A stretch of DNA of 13,745 nucleotides from a bacterium (GTDB lineage: Bacteria; UBA9089; JAHJRX01), in contig JASEGW010000035.1 in assembly GCA_030017825.1 (NCBI GenBank), forward strand, positions 1 through 13,745. The letters are read 5' to 3'. The translations under genes were made by a program, and so were the position numbers. The notes under the pieces were generated by a model. That model saw nothing but the letters and a program-made list of their open reading frames with translations. It made no database searches and was not told the origin of the DNA. This document shows, piece after piece, positions 1 to 6,569 of the stretch. Within the stretch, counting starts at the first letter, position 1, and each line of letters begins with the position of its first letter.

Positions 1-49
1 GGATTTAAAATACTTAGATCAAATACCGAAAAACTTATGCTTAAGTACT
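1..49. repeat. Right end of an intergenic palindromic element, cut by the window edge
   Basis: This stretch matches 1983-2030 closely: both begin GGATTTAAAATAC and share AGATCAAATACC and AAGTACT, with a few substitutions and a one-base length difference. At 1983-2030 the sequence is the right end of a palindromic element lying before fliQ. The copy here is therefore probably the right end of a sister element lying before fliO, with its left part outside the window. Confidence 0.7.
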
Positions 50-85
50 TAGAAGAAGGGAGATAGTAGAAGAGAATACTAACAG

Positions 86-132
86 ATAGTGCTTCTTCAT
101 ACTAGTGATTAATGCACTATTTATATGAAGAA
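86..132 (+). other. Potential H-type pseudoknot in the fliO leader
   Basis: Two perfect complementary pairs are interleaved. ATAGTGC (86-92) pairs with GCACTAT (114-120). TTCTTCATA (93-101) pairs with TATGAAGAA (124-132). The order A-B-A'-B' is that of a pseudoknot, or of two mutually exclusive hairpins. It lies about 95 bases before the fliO start in a repeat-rich leader. Whether it is a regulatory RNA structure or debris of nested repeats cannot be told from the sequence. Confidence 0.35.
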
Positions 133-143
133 CATATAGCGGT

Positions 144-207
144 TATTAAGCAAAAGTGTTCATAAATTAAAGGAAGCTTATAATAAAATGATCACTTTTG
201 CTTAATA
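144..207 (+). repeat. Inverted repeat just before the fliO ribosome binding site
   Basis: ATTAAGCAAAAGTG (145-158) and CACTTTTGCTTAAT (193-206) are a perfect 14-bp inverted repeat. One more outer pair (144/207) and four inner pairs after a T-T mismatch (160-163/188-191) extend it. The hairpin ends ten bases before the Shine-Dalgarno sequence of fliO, so it could affect translation. It could equally be a small palindromic element like others in this window. Confidence 0.55.
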
Positions 208-216
208 CATACTATA

Positions 217-223
217 AGGGAGG
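217..223 (+). promoter_or_regulatory. fliO ribosome binding site that fixes a TTG start at 228
   Basis: AGGGAGG stands four bases before TTG at 228. The longer reading from TTG at 198 has no Shine-Dalgarno sequence, begins inside the right arm of the hairpin at 144-207, and adds ten residues in front of an otherwise clean signal peptide. The start at 228 is therefore preferred. Confidence 0.7.
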
Positions 224-227
224 AAGA

Positions 228-854
228 TTGAAGTATTTTATAGTTGTGGGGATAATTTTAATAATAGGAAGTAACTTAAATCCTTTATATGCTGAAAAGG
301 AGGATAGTTATTTTGAAAAAAGTTTTAAATTAGAAAGAAACGAGAATACTTTAGAGTTAAATAAAATTAAGAATGAAAAAATAGATGAAAAAAAAGAAAA
401 AATAAAATATGAGTATTCTTTAGGAAAGTATATTTTTAAGACTATATTTGCTTTAGGTATCATAGGTTTAGCCATTTTTTTAGTAATTAGGTTATTTGTA
501 AAAACTCCTAAGAACATTATGGGTAGAGATCAAAGAGGTGTAATAAATCTATTAGGAAGTACTGCTTTGGCTCCTAATAAATATCTTCAATTAATAGAGG
601 TTGCTCAAAAAGTACTTTTATTAGGAGTTACTGAAAATAATATAAGTATTTTAACCGAGATAAAAGACAAAGAACAAATAGACTTAATAAAGACTTATCA
701 AAGCAAGGCTTTAGGTAAAGAGGGATTTCCTTTTGGATTCTATCTAAATAAAATGCTAAAAAAACTTAAAGGAGAAGAGAATCAAGTGAGTTTTAAAGAT
801 AGAGTGGATTTTATTGAAAAGCAAAAAAATCGTTTAAAAAATATGAAGATTTAA
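228..854 (+). CDS. fliO: Flagellar biosynthesis protein FliO
   Basis: FliO is a small bitopic membrane protein that helps assemble or stabilise the FliP ring of the flagellar type III export gate. Read from TTG 228 the product has 208 residues. A signal-peptide-like N-terminus (about 1-22, ending LYA) is followed by a charged Lys/Glu-rich periplasmic linker and one membrane span at about 69-91. A cytoplasmic FliO domain then carries the pattern LGSTALAPNKYLQLIEVAQK. The tail is very basic. FliO is poorly conserved, so the call rests on this domain pattern plus position: fliP follows after 89 bp. A cleavable signal peptide plus a central span is known for FliO of several phyla. The leader carries palindromic repeats, and no promoter was recognised; transcription may come from flagellar genes outside the window. 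Confidence 0.88.
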   Translation: MKYFIVVGIILIIGSNLNPLYAEKEDSYFEKSFKLERNENTLELNKIKNEKIDEKKEKIKYEYSLGKYIFKTIFALGIIGLAIFLVIRLFVKTPKNIMGRDQRGVINLLGSTALAPNKYLQLIEVAQKVLLLGVTENNISILTEIKDKEQIDLIKTYQSKALGKEGFPFGFYLNKMLKKLKGEENQVSFKDRVDFIEKQKNRLKNMKI

Positions 855-943
855 GAAGAATTATACAAAAAATTAGAAAACACAAGGCTATTTAATTATA
901 TAATCTAAATTAATATAAGCTACTTAAAAAAAAGGGGGGGAAA

Positions 944-1714
944 GTGGTTTTTAATAAGTATTATAAATATGTATTTTCTGCACTCTTAATTATATTTATT
1001 ATTCTTGGTATAAGCACTAATTTATTTGCTCAAGGAATACCTATTCCTAAAATAAGTATTGGCATTTCAGAAGCTACAAAACCTACCGAAGTTGCTTTAG
1101 GCCTACAAATACTCTTCATTTTTACCATCTTGGCTCTAGCTCCCTCTATTATAATGATGGTTACGCCTTTTGTAAGAATATCTATTGTACTAATGTTTAT
1201 GAGGCAAGCTTTAGCTACCCAACAAATGCCTTCAAATCAGATATTAATAGGATTAGCCATTTTTATGACTTTCTTTATTATGTCACCTACTATATCTCAG
1301 ATAAATCAAAAAGCAGTAAAACCTTTTACCAGTGGAAATATCTCTGCAGAAAAAGCTTTTGAAAATGCAGTTGATCCTCTTAGAAAATTTATGTTTAAAA
1401 ATGCAAGAGATAAAGATTTAGCTCTTTTCCTAAATATTAGCAAATTAGAAAGACCTAAAAGTCGCGATGATGTTCCTACTTATATATTAATTCCTGCCTT
1501 TATGGTCTCTGAAATTATGTCTGGTTTTCAAATGGGTCTTTTGCTGTTTATACCTTTTATTGTTATAGATATGGTGGTAGCTAGTGTGCTTATGTCAATG
1601 GGAATGATTATGTTGCCTCCCATTATGATTTCTTTTCCTTTTAAATTAATGCTTTTTGTAATGGTAGATGGATGGAATCTTTTAATACAAGCTATAGTAA
1701 AGAGTTTTCATTAG
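944..1714 (+). CDS. fliP: Flagellar type III export pore protein FliP
   Basis: FliP is the main subunit of the FliP5-FliQ4-FliR1 export pore in the inner membrane at the base of the flagellum. The 256-residue product is of normal length. It has a signal peptide (about 1-29, ending LFA), as FliP does in many bacteria. Membrane segments lie around 52-73, 98-114, 185-215 and 224-250. The FliP family signatures FIVIDMVVASVLMSMGM (205-221) and MISFPFKLMLFVMVDGWNLL (228-247) are both present, including the methionine-rich stretch near the pore constriction. The start is GTG 944, preceded by a run of seven G (934-940) with a three-base gap. In most genomes fliQ follows within a few bases; here 365 bp of repeat sequence intervenes. 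Confidence 0.96.
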   Translation: MVFNKYYKYVFSALLIIFIILGISTNLFAQGIPIPKISIGISEATKPTEVALGLQILFIFTILALAPSIIMMVTPFVRISIVLMFMRQALATQQMPSNQILIGLAIFMTFFIMSPTISQINQKAVKPFTSGNISAEKAFENAVDPLRKFMFKNARDKDLALFLNISKLERPKSRDDVPTYILIPAFMVSEIMSGFQMGLLLFIPFIVIDMVVASVLMSMGMIMLPPIMISFPFKLMLFVMVDGWNLLIQAIVKSFH

Positions 1715-1719
1715 ATAGT

Positions 1720-2031
1720 GAATAAGTACCCATGCAAAAATAGTTAGGCATTGTAGCACACTTAAGGATTTGGATATTAAAGGTAAAATTCGAAGCACGA
1801 AATCCGAAATCCAAAACAAATTCAAATAACCAAACTAAAAAATTCAAAACAATACAAATATCTTTGGTTCCATATTACGAAAGAGTGAATGATGTTTTGA
1901 ACATTTGAGATTTGAATTTTGAATTTGCCTGCCTGTGCGTGTTCGCACGCAGACAGGTTTCGGATTTCGATGCTTGGATTTCGGATTTAAAATACCCAGA
2001 TCAAATACCAAAAATTTATGCTCAAGTACTA
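1720..2031. repeat. Composite palindromic element inserted between fliP and fliQ
   Basis: This fills most of the 365-bp fliP-fliQ gap and contains no plausible gene. Outer ends are imperfectly inverted: TAAGTACCCATGC near 1723-1735 against GCTCAAGTACTAA near 2020-2032. Inner arms are also inverted: 1787-1812 (GAAGCACGAAATCCGAAATC within it) against TTTCGGATTTCGATGCTTGG at 1958-1977, and AATTCAAAAC (1841-1850) against GTTTTGAAC (1894-1902). The whole could fold into one long hairpin. The seven bases AGATAGT lie on both sides (1713-1719, 2032-2038), possibly a target duplication. The right end recurs at 1-49. There is no transposase, so it looks like a MITE-like or REP-like non-autonomous repeat. 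Confidence 0.75.
1932..1957. repeat. GC-rich UUCG hairpin nested in the fliP-fliQ element
   Basis: CCTGT-GCGTG and CACGC-AG-ACAGG pair around a TTCG tetraloop, giving a very stable 10-bp stem with a two-base bulge. It is strikingly GC-rich against its surroundings. It interrupts the right arm of the palindrome: the left arm reads through continuously, while the right arm is split at this point. This suggests a separate small hairpin that landed inside the older element. Confidence 0.7.
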
Positions 2032-2061
2032 AGATAGTAGATAAAGATTGTCTACTATCTT
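2031..2061 (+). repeat. Hairpin of the GATAGTAGA family before fliQ
   Basis: AAGATAGTAGA (2031-2041) and TCTACTATCTT (2051-2061) form a perfect 11-bp stem with a nine-base loop. It ends about ten bases before the GGGGG ribosome binding site of fliQ (2071-2075). The left arm continues as AGATAGTAGATAAAGA, which recurs with one change at 6381-6396; related words occur in rnpB. There is no T-run after the stem, so it is not a standard terminator. Confidence 0.65.
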
Positions 2062-2079
2062 AATTAAGAAGGGGGATTT

Positions 2080-2349
2080 ATGACTGAAGAGTTTGTAGTT
2101 AGATTAGTTCAGGAAGCACTATTTACAACTATCTTGATTTCTGCTCCAAGTTTAGGTGCAGGGCTAATTGTAGGTTTAGTTATTAGTATATTTCAAACTA
2201 CTACTTCTATCCAAGAACAAACTTTAGTCTTTGTTCCTAAGATTGTGGCTGTTCTTTTGTCAGGAGTAATATTTGGTCCTTGGATGCTGAGATATTTAAT
2301 AGAGTATGTAAATAAACTATTGAGTGTTGTAGCTACTTTAGCAGGATAA
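2080..2349 (+). CDS. fliQ: Flagellar type III export pore protein FliQ
   Basis: FliQ wraps around the FliP-FliR pore as a two-helix hairpin. The 89-residue product has the expected length and two hydrophobic hairpins (about 16-38 and 50-74). The conserved loop QTTTSIQEQTLVFVPK (39-54) lies between them. The start ATG 2080 has a strong GGGGG ribosome binding site at 2071-2075. fliR begins one base after the stop codon, so the two are almost certainly translated together. The upstream palindromic element separates it from fliP, but reading direction and operon order are conserved. Confidence 0.96.
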   Translation: MTEEFVVRLVQEALFTTILISAPSLGAGLIVGLVISIFQTTTSIQEQTLVFVPKIVAVLLSGVIFGPWMLRYLIEYVNKLLSVVATLAG

Positions 2350-2350
2350 T

Positions 2351-3139
2351 ATGGGTATGGAAGCATTTTTAAATAATTTTGAAGTAGTATTTTTAATTCT
2401 TTGTCGAGTGAGCGGTATATTTGTTTCTTCTCCTTTTTATGGATCTAGAACTATACCAAAATCAATTAAGAGTGTACTAGTATTGTTTATTGCCTTAACT
2501 ATGTTTCCAGTAATTAATAAGATTGGGTTTTATAAAGTTCCAACTGCTTTTTTAGAATATATATTATTAATATTTCAAGAATTGGGAATTGGATTAATTA
2601 TTGGAATTTGTGCAACCATTGTAGTTAATGTCTTTTCTATTTCAGGAGGGTTTTATAGTTTACAAATGGGGATAGGAATGATAAATGTTATAGATCCTTT
2701 GGCTCAGGTACAAGTGCCTATATTAGGTCAATTGTTAGGAATTATTGCTGTTCTTATCTTCTTGCTTTGCGGAGCACATCACTTGTTGTTAATTGCCGTA
2801 TTTAAAAGCTACGAGCTTTTGCCAGCTATAACTATTAGTTCTTTTGGGCCTTTGTGTAAAAATATTATAGATATGTTTGTAAATTCTTTTGTTTTAGGAT
2901 TTAGTATAGCTTTGCCTATAATTGGAATTATGTATATTTTAGATATTGCTATTGGCTTATGTAGCAAAGCATCTCCTCAAATGAATATTATGATTTTAGG
3001 TTGGCCATTAAAAATACTAATAGGATTTTTGACCTTAGCTATTCTATTACCTACTCTATTTAGTATGGGAATAGACATTTTTGATAATCTCTTTAATCGT
3101 ATTTATAAGCTTCTTTTTGAGATGGGGAAAGCAATTTGA
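2351..3139 (+). CDS. fliR: Flagellar type III export pore protein FliR
   Basis: FliR is the single-copy subunit that closes the FliPQR export pore and contacts FlhB. The 262-residue product is highly hydrophobic, with about six membrane segments. It contains the family block QMGIGMINVIDP (105-116) followed by the Q/P-rich loop AQVQVPILGQ. Start choice lies between ATG 2351 and ATG 2357. Only a weak AGGA inside the end of fliQ precedes them, which fits translational coupling. The stop codon overlaps the TTG start of flhB by four bases. Confidence 0.95.
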   Translation: MGMEAFLNNFEVVFLILCRVSGIFVSSPFYGSRTIPKSIKSVLVLFIALTMFPVINKIGFYKVPTAFLEYILLIFQELGIGLIIGICATIVVNVFSISGGFYSLQMGIGMINVIDPLAQVQVPILGQLLGIIAVLIFLLCGAHHLLLIAVFKSYELLPAITISSFGPLCKNIIDMFVNSFVLGFSIALPIIGIMYILDIAIGLCSKASPQMNIMILGWPLKILIGFLTLAILLPTLFSMGIDIFDNLFNRIYKLLFEMGKAI

Positions 3140-4275
3140 AAGATAAAGATGGAATAGAACTAATTTGGGAAGAATATATATTTGATATTCAGTACTTTGC
3201 ATCTCCTGAGGATGAAGGACGCACTGAAGAACCTACTGAGAAAAAGAAGAGCAAAGCTCGGGACAAAGGCCAGGTTGCTAAAAGCCATGACCTTGGACAG
3301 GATATTGTTTCTTTAATTTGTTTCTTTCTGCTTTCTTTTTTATTGCCGTACATATTTAATGAATTTAAAGAATTTACTAAGGTTATCTTAAAGCAAATAG
3401 TTTATATTAAATTTACAGAATTTACTGTTTATGAAATAGTACTTCAAGTACTATTAGTGTTTTTTAAGACTTCGGCTCCGGTAATGTTTACTGCTTTTGT
3501 AGTATGTATAATTGCTAATATTATGCAGGTAGGCTGGAAGATATCTTTTACACCTTTAAAGCCTGATTTAAAGAAGATTCTTCCTACGCCTAAAAAACTT
3601 TTGGACAAGTTATTTAGTAAAGATGCTTTTGTGATGCTCTTAAAATCAGTAGCAAAAGTTACGGTTATTGCTTATTTTGCCTATCATTTAATAAGTAAAG
3701 AGTATCCTACTCTCTTATTGTTACCTCATATGGAAATACTTAGCGGAGTCACTTATATTTTAAAAGTGACCTATAGATTAATAATGCAAACCATGATTAT
3801 CTTAATAATTATCAGTACTCTTGATTATTATTTCCAAAAAAAGCAACATAAGAAAAGCTTGATGATGACCAAGCAAGATGTAAAAGATGAATTAAAGCAA
3901 ACTGAAGGAAATCCTGAAATTAAAGCTAAAATTAAGGAAAAACAGCGGCGAATGGCTATGGCTCGTATGATGGCTGAAGTTCCTAAGGCAGAAGTAGTTA
4001 TCACTAACCCTACTCATTTTTCTGTAGCCTTAAAGTATCAAGCAGAATATATGAATGCCCCTCAAATAGTGGCTAAAGGTGAAGGATTTATTGCTTTAAA
4101 GATTAGAGAGATTGCTAAAGAACACGGAGTTCCTTTAGTAGAAAATAAACCTTTGGCTAGAAGTCTATATTATGATGTAGAAATAGGAGAAGAAATACCT
4201 GTCCAGCTTTATAGTGCCGTAGCTGAAGTATTATCATTTGTATATAGATTAAAACAAAAAGTTTCTGGAGTATAA
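3136..4275 (+). CDS. flhB: Flagellar export substrate-specificity switch protein FlhB
   Basis: FlhB sits beside the export pore and switches secretion from rod/hook to filament substrates after self-cleavage. The 379-residue product has the normal layout: an N-terminal tail with the conserved block GRTEEPTEKKKSKARDKGQV (28-47), four membrane spans (about 56-76, 98-130, 163-187, 205-231), and a basic cytoplasmic domain. The autocleavage motif NPTH is at 291-294. Downstream family residues such as KGEGFIALKIREIA and ENKPLARSLY are intact. Translation starts at TTG 3136, overlapping the fliR stop (TTGA), with GGGGA about eight bases upstream. FlhA follows after three bases. The N-terminal extension before GRTEEPTE is about 27 residues, longer than in enterobacteria. 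Confidence 0.97.
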   Translation: MKDKDGIELIWEEYIFDIQYFASPEDEGRTEEPTEKKKSKARDKGQVAKSHDLGQDIVSLICFFLLSFLLPYIFNEFKEFTKVILKQIVYIKFTEFTVYEIVLQVLLVFFKTSAPVMFTAFVVCIIANIMQVGWKISFTPLKPDLKKILPTPKKLLDKLFSKDAFVMLLKSVAKVTVIAYFAYHLISKEYPTLLLLPHMEILSGVTYILKVTYRLIMQTMIILIIISTLDYYFQKKQHKKSLMMTKQDVKDELKQTEGNPEIKAKIKEKQRRMAMARMMAEVPKAEVVITNPTHFSVALKYQAEYMNAPQIVAKGEGFIALKIREIAKEHGVPLVENKPLARSLYYDVEIGEEIPVQLYSAVAEVLSFVYRLKQKVSGV

Positions 4276-4278
4276 ATT

Positions 4279-6357
4279 ATGGTAGCTCGATCTGATGTTG
4301 TTAGTCAATTGCAATTTCTTAAGAATCCAGATATCTTGATTGCTATAGCTATGATTTCTATAGTAATGATGATGATCATACCTGTTCCTCCTCTTATGTT
4401 GGATTTTTTCCTAGCTGGGAATCTAGCTATATCCGTAGTAGTGATGATGACTGTTCTTTATATTGAAAAAACAGTAGATTTATCTGTATTTCCAGCCCTA
4501 CTTTTAGTTACTACAGTTTTTCGTCTTTCTTTAAATGTTTCTTCTACTCGCATGATTCTTTTAGGGAGAGGGGAAGAAATTACTATTATCAAAGCTTTTG
4601 GAACTTTTGTGGTAGGAGGCAATTATATTGTTGGAGTTGTTATCTTTTTAATCTTGGTAATGATTCAATTTTTAGTTATTGTAAAAGGTACCACTAGAGT
4701 GTCTGAAGTAGCAGCTAGGTTTACCCTAGATGCTATGCCTGGAAAACAGATGGCTATTGATGCTGATTTAAATAGTGGCTTGATTAATGAGCAACAGGCT
4801 ATTGCCCGACGAGAAGACATAAGAAGAGAAGCTGACTTTTACGGAGCTATGGATGGTGCTACTAAGTTTGTTCAAGGTGATGTAATGGCTGGTATGGTTA
4901 TTACCGCTATTAATATTATTGGTGGACTAATTATTGGAGTTTGGATGTTAGGGCTTTCTATAGGTGATTCTGCCAAGACCTTTACTTTACTTACTGTAGG
5001 CGATGGTCTGGTAAGTCAAATTCCTTCTCTTTTAATTTCAGTTTCTACAGGTTTAATAGTAACTAGAGCTGCTTCTGAGGATAATTTAGGAGTAGATTTA
5101 GCCAGGGAACTTACAAAATATCCACGAGCTCTTATGATAACTTCTGGAACCTTAGGCTTCTTGGCTTTTACTCCTTTGCCTACTATGCCTTTATTTATTA
5201 TGGCTGCCCTAACTGGATTTATAGGTTATACTATGAGTAAAGTAAAAGAAGCTAAAGAAGGAGAAGTAGTGGACGAGAAAAAGAAGAAAGAGATAGAAAA
5301 AGTAAAGAAACCAGAGAGTGTAATTTCTTTGCTTTCAGTTGATCCTATGGAATTGGAAATAGGCTATAGTTTAATTCCTTTAGTGGATGCCGAGCAAGGC
5401 GGTGATTTATTAGAAAGAGTAACTATGATTAGGCGTCAATGCGCTTTAGACTTAGGTATTGTTGTACCTCCTATAAGAATAAGAGATAATATGCAATTAA
5501 AGCCCAATGTTTATGATATTAAAATTAGAGGAAATGAGGTAGCTCGAGGAGAAATCAAGCCTGATCATTATTTAGCCATGAATCCTGGAATGGTTACTGA
5601 GGAAATAGAAGGAGAGACTACTGTGGAACCTGCTTTTGGCTTACCTGCAATTTGGATTACCGAAAGCCAAAGAGAAAGAGCAGATGCTGCTGGATATACT
5701 GTGGTAGATCCGCCTTCTATTGTGGCTACTCATGTTACTGAAGTAATTAAACGATTTGCTCATGAGATTATAAGTCGTCAAGATACTCAAGTATTAATTG
5801 ATAATTTAAAACAAAATTATCCTGCTGTTGTCGAAGGGTTAATTCCTAATATAATGACTATTGGAGAAGTACAAAAAGTGCTTCAAAACTTACTAAAAGA
5901 TGGAATATCTGTTAGAGACTTAGTTACTATTTTAGAGACGTTGGCTGATTACGGCACTAAAACCAAAGATATAGAGATCTTGACTAAGCATGTGCGTATG
6001 GCTTTATCTCGTCAGATATGCAACCAATATAAGTCTCCTGATGGAAGTGTTTCCGTGGTTACCTTAGACCCTAATCTAGAAGAAATGTTGGCAAATTCTA
6101 TGACTACAATAGAAGAAGAAGGAAGAATTGTTGTTGAGCCTCAAATGCTTTCTAAAATTATTGATAAATTATCTCAAGAAATGAGCAAGGCAGTTACGGT
6201 AAGATATGAATTTATATTATTATGTTCTTCAAGAATAAGGTCAGCCTTTAAAAAACTAATAGGCAATGCTTTGCCAAACTTAATAGTTTTATCTTATAAT
6301 GAGATTACTTCTGATACTCGCATTCAAACTATAGGAATGATAAGCGTAGAAGAGTAG
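4279..6357 (+). CDS. flhA: Flagellar export gate protein FlhA
   Basis: FlhA forms the nonameric export gate that couples proton flow to secretion and docks chaperone-substrate complexes. The 692-residue length is standard. About eight membrane segments lie within residues 15-320. The FHIPEP family block LLVTTVFRLSLNVSSTRMIL is at 75-94. A second block, with GKQMAIDADLNSGLI (155-169) and the ion-coupling Asp in FVQGDVMAG (D201), forms the cytoplasmic FHIPEP loop. A charged linker (about 321-345) leads to the four-subdomain cytoplasmic part (about 348-692). ATG 4279 has a GGAG ribosome binding site at 4267-4270, inside the end of flhB. It is the last gene of the tightly packed fliQ-fliR-flhB-flhA group; 212 bp of repeat-containing sequence precede flhF. 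Confidence 0.97.
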   Translation: MVARSDVVSQLQFLKNPDILIAIAMISIVMMMIIPVPPLMLDFFLAGNLAISVVVMMTVLYIEKTVDLSVFPALLLVTTVFRLSLNVSSTRMILLGRGEEITIIKAFGTFVVGGNYIVGVVIFLILVMIQFLVIVKGTTRVSEVAARFTLDAMPGKQMAIDADLNSGLINEQQAIARREDIRREADFYGAMDGATKFVQGDVMAGMVITAINIIGGLIIGVWMLGLSIGDSAKTFTLLTVGDGLVSQIPSLLISVSTGLIVTRAASEDNLGVDLARELTKYPRALMITSGTLGFLAFTPLPTMPLFIMAALTGFIGYTMSKVKEAKEGEVVDEKKKKEIEKVKKPESVISLLSVDPMELEIGYSLIPLVDAEQGGDLLERVTMIRRQCALDLGIVVPPIRIRDNMQLKPNVYDIKIRGNEVARGEIKPDHYLAMNPGMVTEEIEGETTVEPAFGLPAIWITESQRERADAAGYTVVDPPSIVATHVTEVIKRFAHEIISRQDTQVLIDNLKQNYPAVVEGLIPNIMTIGEVQKVLQNLLKDGISVRDLVTILETLADYGTKTKDIEILTKHVRMALSRQICNQYKSPDGSVSVVTLDPNLEEMLANSMTTIEEEGRIVVEPQMLSKIIDKLSQEMSKAVTVRYEFILLCSSRIRSAFKKLIGNALPNLIVLSYNEITSDTRIQTIGMISVEE

Positions 6358-6365
6358 CGACGATG

Positions 6366-6400
6366 AAGATAGTAAATATTAGATAGCAGATAAAGAATAA
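6366..6400. repeat. GATAG-type repeat downstream of flhA
   Basis: AAGATAGT at 6366-6373 and AGATAGCAGATAAAGA at 6381-6396 repeat the wording of the hairpin before fliQ; the second matches 2032-2047 at 15 of 16 positions. The right arm of that hairpin is not obvious here, so this may be a decayed copy. The neighbouring MITE (6415-6482) lies just beyond it. Confidence 0.5.
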
Positions 6401-6406
6401 GAGTAA

Positions 6407-6490
6407 GATTATTTGTAACTATTCAGCAATGTTCAATATAACAACATATTTCCTTAGTGCGAAGTTTATGCTGAATAGTTACGATTATTT
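6407..6490. mobile_element. 68-bp MITE-like element with an 8-bp target duplication
   Basis: The element proper is 6415-6482. It is bounded by a perfect 14-bp terminal inverted repeat: GTAACTATTCAGCA at 6415-6428 and TGCTGAATAGTTAC at 6469-6482. Immediately outside both ends stands the direct repeat GATTATTT (6407-6414 and 6483-6490), the expected footprint of transposition. A second copy of the first 50 bases is at 13697-13745. It encodes nothing, so it would depend on a transposase elsewhere in the genome. Confidence 0.8.
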
Positions 6491-6569
6491 ATTATCTTAT
6501 ACTTATAATTGAACTTATCTTGGCATAGTGCTCTGGTAACTTAAATATTTTAATTGAGGGTGAATAAGC

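Noticed and set aside
198..227. Longer FliO reading from TTG 198
   Set aside because: No Shine-Dalgarno sequence precedes it, it starts within the arm of a hairpin, and it would put ten extra residues before a normal signal peptide. TTG 228 has AGGGAGG.
2031..2061. Hairpin before fliQ as a rho-independent terminator
   Set aside because: The stem is AT-rich and lacks a following T-run. A terminator here would cut off fliQ to flhG.
6519..6550. Possible promoter before flhF (TTGGCA with an AT-rich box)
   Set aside because: The -35-like box is good, but the best -10 candidates at 16-17 bases match only three of six consensus positions in an AT-rich region. Not strong enough to annotate.
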